This document shows, piece after piece, positions 1 to 7,470 of a stretch of DNA of 26,138 nucleotides. The notes beneath the pieces are model-generated. The model had not been told where the DNA came from, did not search any database, and worked only from the letters and a program-made list of their open reading frames with translations. The first letter of the stretch is position 1. Every line of letters begins with the position of its first letter. The position numbers were made by a program, and so were the translations under genes. The DNA is from Rhodospirillaceae bacterium (lineage in GTDB: Bacteria > Pseudomonadota > Alphaproteobacteria > GCA-2731375), in NCBI GenBank assembly GCA_018701215.1, contig JABIWH010000054.1, positions 1 to 26,138 on the forward strand, in the 5' to 3' direction.

Positions 1-79
1 CCAACCACTCCATCAACTCCTCAACATATTGATTCTTATAGCATAATCTCCATCTCAGGGCATCGATTAACGAGTTCAT
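1..79 (-). CDS. Possible 5' end of a gene leaving the window (partial)
   Basis: An ATG on the minus strand at 79 opens a frame that stays open to the window edge. It encodes about 26 residues beginning MNSLIDALRWRLC, with a helical, charged composition (KNQYVEELMEWL). It would be divergent from the winged-helix gene at 130, with about 50 bases between the two starts. No clear Shine-Dalgarno sequence precedes the ATG. The frame on the opposite strand is also open from base 1 to 108, so the assignment is weak. No family is recognised. Confidence 0.22.
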   Translation of the reverse strand, partial: MNSLIDALRWRLCYKNQYVEELMEWL

Positions 80-129
80 CTGGGAAATGGGGGCTTAAAG
101 GAGGCTAAACGATTGAAAGGAATAATCAT

Positions 130-618
130 ATGACAAATACGCCATTCCAGGACCGTTGGGGCATAGCAGGGGAGCAATTTACACCTATCCCCTGGGTATT
201 GTTACAAAAGAGCGGTAGCTGCCCGCCATACAATGGGGCTGACGTTAAGCTCAACGCTCCGCAACAATTGTTATTGATACAATTGCTTAGTTATTGGTGG
301 CTTGATTCCAAGGGCCACCCATTTCCAAGCTATGCTGCCTTAGCCACACGCACTGGATTGAGTAGGAAAACAATCGGCTCTCATCTAATCCAACTTGAAA
401 AGAAGGGCTGGCTCAAACGCATCAAACGTTGGCATGAAGGTAATAATTATAGTGGTTGGTTTTATGATCTCGATCCAACCGTGAGACGGCTGAAATGGTT
501 AACCAAACTCCCCCAAGAGAAACAGCAAATCCCTGAGGACGCAGAAGGTCCTGGGTTGCCTGAGGGGTCTGAAGCGCCAGTGGAGGTTACGCCAGAACCA
601 GCTGCTCCACCTGTCTGA
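130..618 (+). CDS. Winged-helix DNA-binding protein (HTH_36-like), accessory
   Basis: This 162-residue protein has one recognisable domain, a winged helix at about residues 45-105. It comprises a helix over QLLLIQLLSYWWL, a turn, a recognition helix in ATRTGLSRKTIGSHL and a basic wing (LEKKGWLKRIKR). This pattern is typical of HTH_36 and plasmid or phage replication-type helix-turn-helix proteins. The last 35 residues are acidic and proline-rich and probably disordered. The ATG at 130 is preceded by AAAGGA at good spacing. Codon use (TTA, TTG, CAA) and base composition are AT-richer than in the cluster genes, as expected for a mobile-element gene. A plain transcription regulator is equally possible. 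No partner gene lies beside it. Confidence 0.6.
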   Translation: MTNTPFQDRWGIAGEQFTPIPWVLLQKSGSCPPYNGADVKLNAPQQLLLIQLLSYWWLDSKGHPFPSYAALATRTGLSRKTIGSHLIQLEKKGWLKRIKRWHEGNNYSGWFYDLDPTVRRLKWLTKLPQEKQQIPEDAEGPGLPEGSEAPVEVTPEPAAPPV

Positions 619-1151
619 CGTCAGCGCCCCTGGGACCCCCTGATGTGTTTTCATAAGGGAGGATTTCGTCGTCTCGTTGCCATCTTCGATCCTCCGTTCC
701 ATAGCATAGACGGTGGACCAATTCAGTGGGGGAGGATCAGGATGACCGGAAATCAATGCTCAAATTTCAAACTTCAGCAGAAAACGTCGTTTGTGCACCC
801 AATACCGGAAGGCCTAATCTCAGGCTCAAAACGGGGAAAATTGACCCAAACCAGACATCTCACCTTTAAGCGATGTAGTTTCAGACCTATTTAAATGCTC
901 TGTCCAAAAGGGCCTCGAGATCGATCCGCGTTTACTCCGTCTGGCTCTCCAGCCCCGGCCGCGCCTGCTTGCCTGCCCATCCGAAGTCACCGCCCATCCC
1001 GGCGCCGTATGGATGGCCAATCTGGAGCATGCTCCGGGGTCACTGCTCGCCATCGCCGTCCTCAGGCCTGGGCGAGCCTCCGCCGTGCCTCACATCGTAT
1101 TGCAGCACGAGATCGTGCCGCTTGCAGCCCTGACCGGGACCAGAAACCGGA
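619..1151. other. Region of about 530 bases with no supported gene
   Basis: Several short frames are open here but none has a recognisable domain, a convincing ribosome binding site or sensible composition. The stretch shifts from mixed composition (619-890) to GC-rich (890-1150), which suggests a patchwork. One GC-rich plus-strand frame around 905-1170 gives a protein-like translation (for example ANLEHAPGSLLAIAVLRPG), but it has no start and no recognised family, so at best it is a gene remnant. It sits next to the transposase remnant and is probably decayed accessory DNA. Confidence 0.4.
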
Positions 1152-1382
1152 TTATTCCAGGCCTTCATCGAGATAGTCCGAAGCCTCGACGATCTCCGCC
1201 AAGGCGCGCGCCATATGCCACAGGCCGATCAACACCACGCCATGGCCGCCGTGAAACTCGCCGCTCAGTAAATCCTGCCCCAGCGTCTCACCGACTTCCC
1301 AAAGGCCCGTTAGCGCCACCACTGTGCCCAAGAATAGGTGCAAAATCCTGTTCCGCGCCAGCGCCCTGATCCACCTCTTCAT
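1152..1382 (-). CDS. Small two-helix membrane protein, unknown function
   Basis: This 76-residue protein starts MKRWIRALARNRILHL, a basic amphipathic N-terminus. Two hydrophobic stretches follow, at about residues 12-28 (ILHLFLGTVVALTGLW) and 45-57 (GHGVVLIGLWHMA), and the tail is acidic (EIVEASDYLDEG). I chose the ATG at 1382 because GAAGG lies about eight bases upstream. The frame runs back to 1490, but that longer N-terminus looks non-coding, and a second ATG two codons upstream sits too close to the GAAGG. The composition is protein-like and the opposite strand holds nothing better. No family is recognised. It is probably an inner-membrane protein of the flanking chromosome, unrelated to the cluster. 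Confidence 0.55.
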   Translation of the reverse strand: MKRWIRALARNRILHLFLGTVVALTGLWEVGETLGQDLLSGEFHGGHGVVLIGLWHMARALAEIVEASDYLDEGLE

Positions 1383-1612
1383 AACCATCACCTTCGCTGT
1401 GGGAATAAAACGGGAGGAGTTTGCGCTATATCTGACTGCAAGCGCAATTCGCCAAATGCCATTCCTTCGGTATTGCCTCGCGAGCACCAATTAGCCCGAA
1501 TTATTCATGAGAGGGCGCAAGATTGCTGGCGAGCGTAGATTAACCTTTTGAAATATCGTAGTTTTCTGGTGACAAAGCCATCGCCACGACACCAGGAAAA
1601 CCGACGCCCGCC

Positions 1613-1726
1613 ATGACCGAAAGTATCCCTTTTCTCCCCGGTTTGTCACCCGTTGGTGGCAAGGAATTGTGCGCCCGGTTTGACGGTGGGCGGCTGTCTT
1701 CGGATGGCGGTGTTTTGTCGGTTAGA
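1613..1726 (+). pseudogene. IS1380-family transposase, 5' remnant
   Basis: An ATG at 1613 opens a frame whose first 38 residues have the N-terminal signature of IS1380-family transposases: a short leader (PFLPGLSPVGGKEL) followed by ARFDGGRLSSDGGVL. A full transposase has several hundred residues. Here the similarity ends near 1726, exactly where the convergent LolA-like gene ends (stop codon 1727-1729), and the frame meets a stop at 1745. The 70 bases upstream, from about 1540, probably hold the left end of the element, but its inverted repeat cannot be fixed without the right end. This is a truncated insertion sequence left by a deletion or rearrangement, and it cannot make an active transposase. 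Confidence 0.7.
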
Positions 1727-2464
1727 TCAATTGCTCATCACATTTGAGATGGCGAAACTGTCGGCACTGACGTTGGAGAATGTCGGGTTGCTGTAAGTCA
1801 GGGTGGTGGTCCCGCCATTGGAACCGGTAATCACCATTTTTGAGATCATGGGGCTATTGCCGGTGCGCGATGGCGCGGTATTGCCATATTCGTAGGTCGC
1901 GGATTTCAACATCTTGTCGTCGGCGGTCATCATTTCCGACTTAACCGCGGCCAACATGGAAGCGTCCACATAGAGACGCATTTTCTCGTACGTGGCGTGG
2001 TCGTTGCCTTTCAGCATAAAGACATAGACTTTCTTGCCGTCCATAACACTGTCATGACGGGACATGACATCATAGTCACTGGTCCAGCGTTGGGCGGCGA
2101 TATCGCCATAGGATGCCGCGCCGAGCAATTTCTGACGTGGAGAGATCGGCACCGGGTTGCGCACGCCGGGTTTGATGAACCACATATTCTGTCCGCGTTC
2201 GAGAATTTTTTCATCGCGCTGACTGGCGGGTTTTTCATAGACGGCCAGGAAATCCTCGTTACGTGCCGTGACGCTCATGGCCGAATCACCTTCGGCAGCT
2301 TTGACGTCAAGTTTCCAGTTCACACCCAACAGCGCGCCACGTTTTGTATCGGCTTCGGCGAGGATATTGTGATCGTTCAACTCGCTTGCATTCACGTTGG
2401 CGGAAAATGCCAGCCCTGCAACTACAGCCAGGGCACCGAACGAAAATAAGGTTCTTTTCAGCAT
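1727..2464 (-). CDS. LolA-like outer-membrane lipoprotein-sorting family protein, periplasmic
   Basis: This 245-residue protein has a Sec signal peptide (MLKRTLFSFGALAVVAGLAFS) with a likely cleavage site after VNA at residue 26. The mature part resembles the outer membrane lipoprotein-sorting family (PF17131-like, related to LolA): beta-rich, with segments such as MWFIKPGVRNPVPISPRQKLLG, YDVMSR and ATYEKMRLYVDA. Such proteins bind lipids or lipoproteins in the periplasm and often accompany RND or ABC exporters. The ATG at 2464 is preceded by AGGAG about ten bases upstream. The frame extends upstream to 2677, but that part is AT-rich and non-coding in character. It lies downstream of the sugar decarboxylase gene on the same strand, 235 bases away. 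A role in envelope transport for the neighbouring cluster is inference. Confidence 0.7.
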   Translation of the reverse strand: MLKRTLFSFGALAVVAGLAFSANVNASELNDHNILAEADTKRGALLGVNWKLDVKAAEGDSAMSVTARNEDFLAVYEKPASQRDEKILERGQNMWFIKPGVRNPVPISPRQKLLGAASYGDIAAQRWTSDYDVMSRHDSVMDGKKVYVFMLKGNDHATYEKMRLYVDASMLAAVKSEMMTADDKMLKSATYEYGNTAPSRTGNSPMISKMVITGSNGGTTTLTYSNPTFSNVSADSFAISNVMSN

Positions 2465-2550
2465 TGATTGAGATCTCCTGTCACAGGGCACCCTGAAGCA
2501 TAGTCGCCAATACAAACCCTTGCATCGGATATGCCACAAGTATTTGGTCC

Positions 2551-2574
2551 CTAATTTACATGAACTGTAATTAG
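2551..2574. promoter_or_regulatory. Imperfect inverted repeat, candidate operator
   Basis: The core is TTACA-N5-TGTAA at 2556-2570. It extends to arms CTAATTTACA and TGTAATTAG with one extra T. It lies 87-110 bases upstream of the LolA-like ATG at 2464, next to a strongly AT-rich stretch (2581-2640). The geometry fits a dimeric repressor or activator site for the LolA-like gene. No regulator gene lies beside it, so the cognate protein is unknown. Confidence 0.35.
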
Positions 2575-2699
2575 ATCGTATTTTTGAGAATGACGCCACG
2601 TCTTTTTTTTGCAAAATCCAAAAAATTCTGGAAAAAAAGCTGCCAAGACAATCTTTGCGGGCGGGAAATATTATCATCTCCGTTACGGTCCGGCCTGCC

Positions 2700-3653
2700 C
2701 TATTCCGATGTAGAACTCAAAAGGTCATCGAAGTAGGCGATAGAGAGGGCCAGCCCGTCGCGAAGTGATGTCGCCGGCTCCCATCCGAGCTTTTGATGGG
2801 CGAGATTAATGTCCGGACTGCGTCTGCGCGGATCATCGATCGGCAAAGGTCTGAAATCAATCTTTGACCGGCTGCCGGTGAAATCGAGAATGTTTCGAGC
2901 GAGATCAACAATAGTACATTCAGTTGGATTGCCGAGGTTGATCGGACCGGTACAATCCGCCGATGTGTCCATCAGTTGGACGATGCCCTCGACCATATCT
3001 CCCACATAACAGAACGAACGTGTCTGCTCGCCATCGCCATACAAGGTCAAAGGCTCTCCCCGTAAAGCCTGGACGATGAAATTGGAGACCACCCGACCGT
3101 CGTTGGGAAGCATGCGTGGTCCATAGGTGTTGAAGATGCGGGCGACTTTAATCTCAAGGCCGTGCTGGCGCCAGTAGTCGAAGAACAGCGTTTCGGCGCA
3201 ACGCTTGCCCTCGTCGTAACAGGATCTGGGACCGATCGGATTGACGTTTCCCCAGTAATCTTCGGTTTGAGGGTGGACGTCGGGATCACCGTATACTTCG
3301 GACGTCGAGGTTTGAAGGATCCGTGCGTTCGCGCGTTTAGCCAGATCCAGCATGTTGATCGAACCGAGCACGTTAACTTTCGTGGTTTGAACAGGATCGA
3401 GTTGATATTGAATAGGGCTGGCGGGACAAGCGAGGTTAAAGATGCGATCCGTCTCGATATGGAGCGGCAAAGTAACGTCGTGTCGCAACAACTCAAACCG
3501 CGGATCGGTAAGCAGACCAGCTACATTGCCGCGGCGCCCCGTGAAAAAATTATCAATGCAGAGTACTTCATATCCATCTGCCACAAGGCGTTCACAGAGA
3601 TGTGATCCGATGAACCCCGCACCACCTGTTACCAGAACCCGCTCGTCCTTCAA
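2700..3653 (-). CDS. UDP-glucuronate decarboxylase (UDP-xylose synthase)-type SDR
   Basis: This 317-residue extended SDR has NAD-binding TGGAGFIGS at residues 9-17. The UDP-xylose synthase signature follows in order: NLACPASP (73-80), TSTSEVYGDP with the catalytic-type Glu119, YWGNVNPIG and RSCYDEGKR with Tyr146 and Lys150. Length and motif order fit enzymes that oxidise and decarboxylate UDP-glucuronate to UDP-xylose in the cytoplasm. The start is a TTG at 3653, chosen because AGAGGA lies eight bases upstream and the NAD fold begins at once. It is divergent from the biosynthetic run starting at 3971. It could supply xylose, or serve ordinary surface polysaccharide synthesis. The family call is firm; membership of the cluster is uncertain. 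Confidence 0.88.
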   Translation of the reverse strand: MKDERVLVTGGAGFIGSHLCERLVADGYEVLCIDNFFTGRRGNVAGLLTDPRFELLRHDVTLPLHIETDRIFNLACPASPIQYQLDPVQTTKVNVLGSINMLDLAKRANARILQTSTSEVYGDPDVHPQTEDYWGNVNPIGPRSCYDEGKRCAETLFFDYWRQHGLEIKVARIFNTYGPRMLPNDGRVVSNFIVQALRGEPLTLYGDGEQTRSFCYVGDMVEGIVQLMDTSADCTGPINLGNPTECTIVDLARNILDFTGSRSKIDFRPLPIDDPRRRSPDINLAHQKLGWEPATSLRDGLALSIAYFDDLLSSTSE

Positions 3654-3970
3654 CGCCTAAATCCTCTATTCCCGTCGTTGCCGCCATTCCCAGCTTCCCT
3701 CGGTGTGGGCACTTCCAAAAGCAGCCGCGTCTGTGGTTGGGTCCATCAAATGGAAACGTGGCCATTGGGCTGCCTGATTGCTATGGTCGAGGCAATGTGG
3801 CCCGAACCTGCCGGGTGGTCAAATGATCGTTTCAATCCCATGTGCCTTCTGCCTTTACCGAAGTCCAAATGTGTACGGAGCTCTCGTTGTCGATGCGGAA
3901 ATCCCTGGAATTGGTCAAGCGCCCACATTTCATCGCCACCGTTCAATCATAGATTGGCCCTTCTGAATTC
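3654..3970. promoter_or_regulatory. Divergent intergenic region, presumed promoters
   Basis: These 317 bases separate the minus-strand sugar decarboxylase from the first gene of the plus-strand run. They must hold promoters for both directions unless transcription enters from further away. I find no confident -35/-10 pair, terminator or repeat. Short open frames on both strands have no recognisable domain. AGAGGA at the left edge is the ribosome binding site of the TTG start at 3653. Confidence 0.35.
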
Positions 3971-4444
3971 ATGAATGATACGCCCGACGAACACGGCCCG
4001 TTGTCCCGGATCGAAATTGAAAAACTGCTGCCGCATCGCACGCCGTTCCTGCTGGTGGATGAAGTTGTCAGCGTGCGCCCTGGACAATTGGCCACGGGCG
4101 TTAAATTCCTGGAACCTGGCGACCCTGTATTCGATGGACATTTTCCGGCCGACCCGATCATGCCGGGCGTGCTCATCGCGGAGGCTTGCGGACAGTTAGG
4201 GGCAATCGCCCTTGCTATGGAAGCAGGCGGAACCGATGACCGCGCCATGGCGGGAAAGGCCACCGGTTATTTGGCCTCCATCAACAAATTCAAATTCCAT
4301 TCGCCTTGCCGGCCGGGCGATAGCCTTGAAATGACGGTGCGTGTTGGCAAGCGTATGCAAACCCTGGTGCAACTGATTTGCTCTGTCAGGACCGGCCGGC
4401 GAAAGGTGGCGGACGGCGACTTGACGGTCACCATGCAATCATGA
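3971..4444 (+). CDS. FabZ-like 3-hydroxyacyl-ACP dehydratase
   Basis: This 157-residue single hot-dog-fold protein carries the FabZ signatures LLPHRTPFLLVDE (19-31), GHFPADPIMPGVL with catalytic-type His57, and EACGQLGA with Glu71. Length is normal for FabZ. It would remove water from 3-hydroxyacyl-ACP to give trans-2-enoyl-ACP. Its place at the head of a run with an ACP and an adenylation enzyme, away from any lpxD/lpxA neighbours, marks it as a pathway-specific paralogue rather than the housekeeping fabZ. Ninety-one bases separate it from the next gene. The ATG at 3971 has no strong Shine-Dalgarno sequence, but the FabZ fold starts right after it. Confidence 0.88.
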   Translation: MNDTPDEHGPLSRIEIEKLLPHRTPFLLVDEVVSVRPGQLATGVKFLEPGDPVFDGHFPADPIMPGVLIAEACGQLGAIALAMEAGGTDDRAMAGKATGYLASINKFKFHSPCRPGDSLEMTVRVGKRMQTLVQLICSVRTGRRKVADGDLTVTMQS

Positions 4445-4535
4445 AATGAGGAGCGGAGAGACCAAAAGCCGCCAGGGCAAGAATGCTGCAAAAACCGTCT
4501 GGTGGGTCTGTGCGAATGACGAATTAGGATGAAGT

Positions 4536-4814
4536 ATGCAAGAGCCTATTGTGGAACTCGTTTCCCGCCGAAAAGAGCTGGTCGGCAAGATAAAGGGGCT
4601 GGTTATTGAAAATCTCGAACTGGACCTGAAACCCCACCAGTTGGACGAGGACTGCCCCATGTTCGGCGTAGGGTTGGCCTTGGATTCCATTGATGCCTTG
4701 CAGCTGGTTTTGAGTGTGGAAAGGGATTTTGACATCACCGTCCCCACGGACGACGTCACCATATTCAGATCCGTCAACACCATCGCCGATTTCATCGAAC
4801 GTATAACGAAATGA
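4536..4814 (+). CDS. Acyl carrier protein
   Basis: This 92-residue acidic four-helix carrier protein has the phosphopantetheine site in GLALDSIDALQL, with Ser51 as the attachment residue. AGGAT precedes the ATG. The DSIDALQL form is closer to fatty-acid or polyketide type II carriers than to NRPS peptidyl carriers. Its stop overlaps the next start (ATGA at 4811-4814), so translation with the GcvT-fold gene is probably coupled. Because a second ACP is encoded at 14594-14842, one may carry the growing acyl chain and the other the adenylated amino acid. Which does which cannot be read here. Confidence 0.93.
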   Translation: MQEPIVELVSRRKELVGKIKGLVIENLELDLKPHQLDEDCPMFGVGLALDSIDALQLVLSVERDFDITVPTDDVTIFRSVNTIADFIERITK

Positions 4815-5872
4815 GCGCTATGACGAAACAAGGTGAAATGCAATCCCTTACCCGTGAAGCGGTCAGTGAATTTGCCAACGAATACAACGCAATCCGCAAT
4901 GATGTCGGGCTGACCGACTGCAACAGTTGGACAAAGCTGAAGATCAGCGGTTATGACGCACGGGACTTTCTGGACGGGATTCTAACCGGAAATTTGCAGC
5001 AGCTGGGGGAGAATGAAATTCTCCATACCATGGCACTTGATGGTGATGGCGTTTTCCTCTGCGACATCATGGTTTTTGGCGGCTTTGAGGATTTCATTCT
5101 CCTCTGTCCCGAGGCTCAGGCGGACAATATCCAGGCCGCTCTGAGCACCGGTGAGGGCACGGAATTTGAAATTGCCGACCTTACGCAGGATTATTGCCTG
5201 ATCCGGGCAGATGGCCCGAATTCGGCCGATCTGCCAATGGCGATATTGGGCGGCGCCGTTTCCGGTTTACGCATCATGGCGTTCGCCGAAGCGGAATTGG
5301 AGGGTTTCACCATCACGGTTGGCCGTGTTGGCACGACCGGCGAGTATGGTTTTTTCTTTCTGGCCGAAGCGAAATGTCAGGGAGAGCTACTCGCTGCCAT
5401 CCGGGCGGAAGCGCCCCAGGCACCGGACTGTCCGGCGATCCTGCACGACCTGCTGCAACTCGAGACCCGTGGATTTAGTGCCGCACGGGACCTCCCCAAC
5501 GGAGAGCATCCATTGGAAGCCGGACTGCATTGGATGGTGGACTTCCACAAGCCGGAGTTTACCGGGCGTGACGGCTTTTTTGCGGCGGCCGGCGAAGTCA
5601 CCAACCAATTGGTCTGCATCCGGCTGCATGAGGGAACCGACGTGCCGGAGACGGGAGCGGCAATACTGGACGACAATGGCAATGGTCTTGGCTATGTGGC
5701 CCAGGCCGGCTGGTCGCCAGAACTGGAGACGGCCATTTGCCTGGGGTATTTACAACGGGATTGGGCCGCCGTCGGCTTGCCGGTGGTGATTAACGGTCAC
5801 CCAGGACAGGTGGTTTCGGCGCCCTTTTTTGTCACCAAAAGCAATTCCGCGCGCTCAAGGCCGGCATATTGA
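4811..5872 (+). CDS. GcvT/aminomethyltransferase-fold protein
   Basis: This 353-residue protein follows the glycine-cleavage T-protein fold along its length: ARDFLDGILTGNL (50-62), DGDGVFLCDIMVF (78-90), VGTTGEYGFFFL (173-184), LLQLETRGF (214-222), HPLEAGLHWMVDF (233-245) and FTGRDGF (250-256). Family members bind tetrahydrofolate and move one-carbon units (GcvT, demethylases such as LigM) or act in Fe-S maturation (YgfZ). In the folate-site segment the usual DD pair is CD, leaving one acidic residue (Asp85). No GcvH, GcvP or dimethylglycine dehydrogenase gene is near. It sits between an ACP and an adenylation enzyme with overlapping ends, so it probably acts in the pathway. The substrate is unknown. 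Confidence 0.8.
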   Translation: MSAMTKQGEMQSLTREAVSEFANEYNAIRNDVGLTDCNSWTKLKISGYDARDFLDGILTGNLQQLGENEILHTMALDGDGVFLCDIMVFGGFEDFILLCPEAQADNIQAALSTGEGTEFEIADLTQDYCLIRADGPNSADLPMAILGGAVSGLRIMAFAEAELEGFTITVGRVGTTGEYGFFFLAEAKCQGELLAAIRAEAPQAPDCPAILHDLLQLETRGFSAARDLPNGEHPLEAGLHWMVDFHKPEFTGRDGFFAAAGEVTNQLVCIRLHEGTDVPETGAAILDDNGNGLGYVAQAGWSPELETAICLGYLQRDWAAVGLPVVINGHPGQVVSAPFFVTKSNSARSRPAY

Positions 5873-7470
5873 CTGACTGCACCGGCATTCCCAAGCTTGT
5901 GGAGGCGTTTCAAACACATGCGAAGATTGCGCCCGACCGACCGGCCCTTTTAACGGATGGTGACACCGCAAGTTATAGTGTGCTGAACAAGCTGTCCAAC
6001 CAGATCGCACGACTGATCGTCCGCTATACCGATGGCAAGAATTCACCTTGCGGGTTATTCGCCGGCCGGTCGCTGCCGGGCTTCGCTGCCATCCTGGCCA
6101 GCTTTAAGTCCGGTGCATTTTATGCTCCGTTTCCCGACAAAGACTTTTCAAACAATCACCAACAGGCGTTTGATCAATTGCATCCAGCATTGTGTTTGGC
6201 GGACAGACACGGACTTGCGTCATTGACGAAGGCGCTGACGGAAACCTCTCGTCCCCACGTTGTCCTGCTGCTGGATCTTGATCAGATACCAACGGAATAT
6301 TCCCTGCCCGAGCGGAATCAGGTCATTTCATGCCGGGAGATCGCCGCGCAATTGGACACCTCAATGGCGCGCCCAACGGCAAAGAGTTCCCTGGCCTATC
6401 TGATGTTCACCTCCGGCTCCAGCGGGAAGCCCAAAGGCGTTCCGGTCACGCATGCCAATCTGGAAAGCTATTTGGAGGCCTTCATGGCCTGCTATCCCAT
6501 TCTACCGGATGACCGTTGCAGCCAGCTTTTCGATTTGACCTTTGATTTATCCGTGCATGACTATGCGGTCACCTGGTGTTCGGGAGCCAGCTTGCATGTT
6601 CCGAATGGCGGGAAGATCCTGACGGTCGCGGATATGGTGCGCGACAACAGGATAACCGTCTGGTTTTCCGTTCCTTCGGTGATTTCCTTGTTGCACCGAT
6701 TCGGGCAACTGGGAGAGAACCATTTTCCGTCACTGCGGCTAGCCGCATTTTGCGGCGAAAGCCTGCCGGCCGAACTGGCTGAAAAATTCCAGTTGGCAGG
6801 CCCGAAGGCGACGGTATTGAACCTGTATGGGCCAAGCGAGGCGACCATTGCCTGCACCCATCACATATATCAGACCACCGATGGAGATCAGGTCCCCATC
6901 GGCGGGCCCTTCGGCGGGCAACAGGCTATTATTCTGGACCAGGCGGATATTGAAGTACCACCCGGTACAGTGGGAGAGCTTTGCCTGTCCGGTCCGCAGA
7001 TCATCGCGGGCTATTGGAAAAATGAAATGGAAACGGCCCGACATTTCTTTGATCACGCGCGGGATGGCCATGGTTTGCAAAAATTCTATCGCACCGGCGA
7101 TCTGGCGTGTTTTGACACCAAGCTGGGCCTGATGTTTCATGGCCGTAAGGACGACCAGATAAAACTCCGGGGCTACCGCATTGAATTGGGCGCGGTTGAT
7201 GCTGTCCTGAGAAAGGCCACAGGCAAACAGGTCCTCACCATCCCCTGGCCCGTGGATGCCCACGGCTACCCGTCCGGATTGGTTGCCTATTGCGAAGGGT
7301 TGGTTGATGGGAAGCGCGATTTGTTGAAGAAATGTGCTAACCTCCTGCCTGGTTATATGCTGCCGCGGAGCATTCACTCAATTGTGAGCCTTCCGTTGAA
7401 CGCGAACGGTAAGCTGGACCGGAAGGCGCTTTTGAAACTGCATCAGAAAAAGTCCGACACCATTGGATAA
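5869..7470 (+). CDS. Stand-alone amino-acid adenylation enzyme (NRPS A-domain/DltA-like)
   Basis: This 533-residue enzyme has all core adenylation motifs: A3 FTSGSSGKPKG (180-190), A5 NLYGPSEAT (318-326), A7 YRTGDL, A8 GRKDDQIKLRGYRIELG (425-441) and A10 NANGKLDRKAL with Lys515. Asp226 in FDLSVHD occupies the position that binds the amino group of an alpha-amino acid. Aligning by eye to GrsA gives a specificity code near D-L-H-F-A-C-L-I-A-K, which I cannot match to a known substrate. No condensation or carrier domain is attached, so it should load a free-standing carrier protein. The start is TTG at 5869, overlapping the previous stop as TTGA. It is not the dlt operon enzyme: no dltB or dltD is present. 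Confidence 0.9.
   Translation: MTDCTGIPKLVEAFQTHAKIAPDRPALLTDGDTASYSVLNKLSNQIARLIVRYTDGKNSPCGLFAGRSLPGFAAILASFKSGAFYAPFPDKDFSNNHQQAFDQLHPALCLADRHGLASLTKALTETSRPHVVLLLDLDQIPTEYSLPERNQVISCREIAAQLDTSMARPTAKSSLAYLMFTSGSSGKPKGVPVTHANLESYLEAFMACYPILPDDRCSQLFDLTFDLSVHDYAVTWCSGASLHVPNGGKILTVADMVRDNRITVWFSVPSVISLLHRFGQLGENHFPSLRLAAFCGESLPAELAEKFQLAGPKATVLNLYGPSEATIACTHHIYQTTDGDQVPIGGPFGGQQAIILDQADIEVPPGTVGELCLSGPQIIAGYWKNEMETARHFFDHARDGHGLQKFYRTGDLACFDTKLGLMFHGRKDDQIKLRGYRIELGAVDAVLRKATGKQVLTIPWPVDAHGYPSGLVAYCEGLVDGKRDLLKKCANLLPGYMLPRSIHSIVSLPLNANGKLDRKALLKLHQKKSDTIG

Noticed and set aside
615..624. Perfect palindrome CTGACGTCAG over the stop codon of the winged-helix gene
   Set aside because: Ten bases is short, there is no T-run, and its position over a stop codon gives no function.
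715..755. GGACCAATTCAGTGG-like sequence that recalls insertion-sequence ends of the IS21 type
   Set aside because: No transposase gene and no second end are visible, and the resemblance is from memory only.
643..1053. Short open frames on both strands in the left border
   Set aside because: No domain, poor start contexts and odd composition; they overlap each other and show no protein-like pattern.
3678..3974. Open frames between the sugar decarboxylase and FabZ genes
   Set aside because: No ribosome binding sites or domains; the region is better seen as a divergent promoter region.
4811..5872. GcvT-fold protein as part of a glycine cleavage operon
   Set aside because: No GcvH, GcvP or lipoate-related gene is present, and the overlaps tie it to the ACP and adenylation genes.
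5869..7470. Adenylation enzyme as DltA of a D-alanylation operon
   Set aside because: No dltB- or dltD-like gene is near, and the neighbours are chain-building and sugar genes; only the fold is shared.
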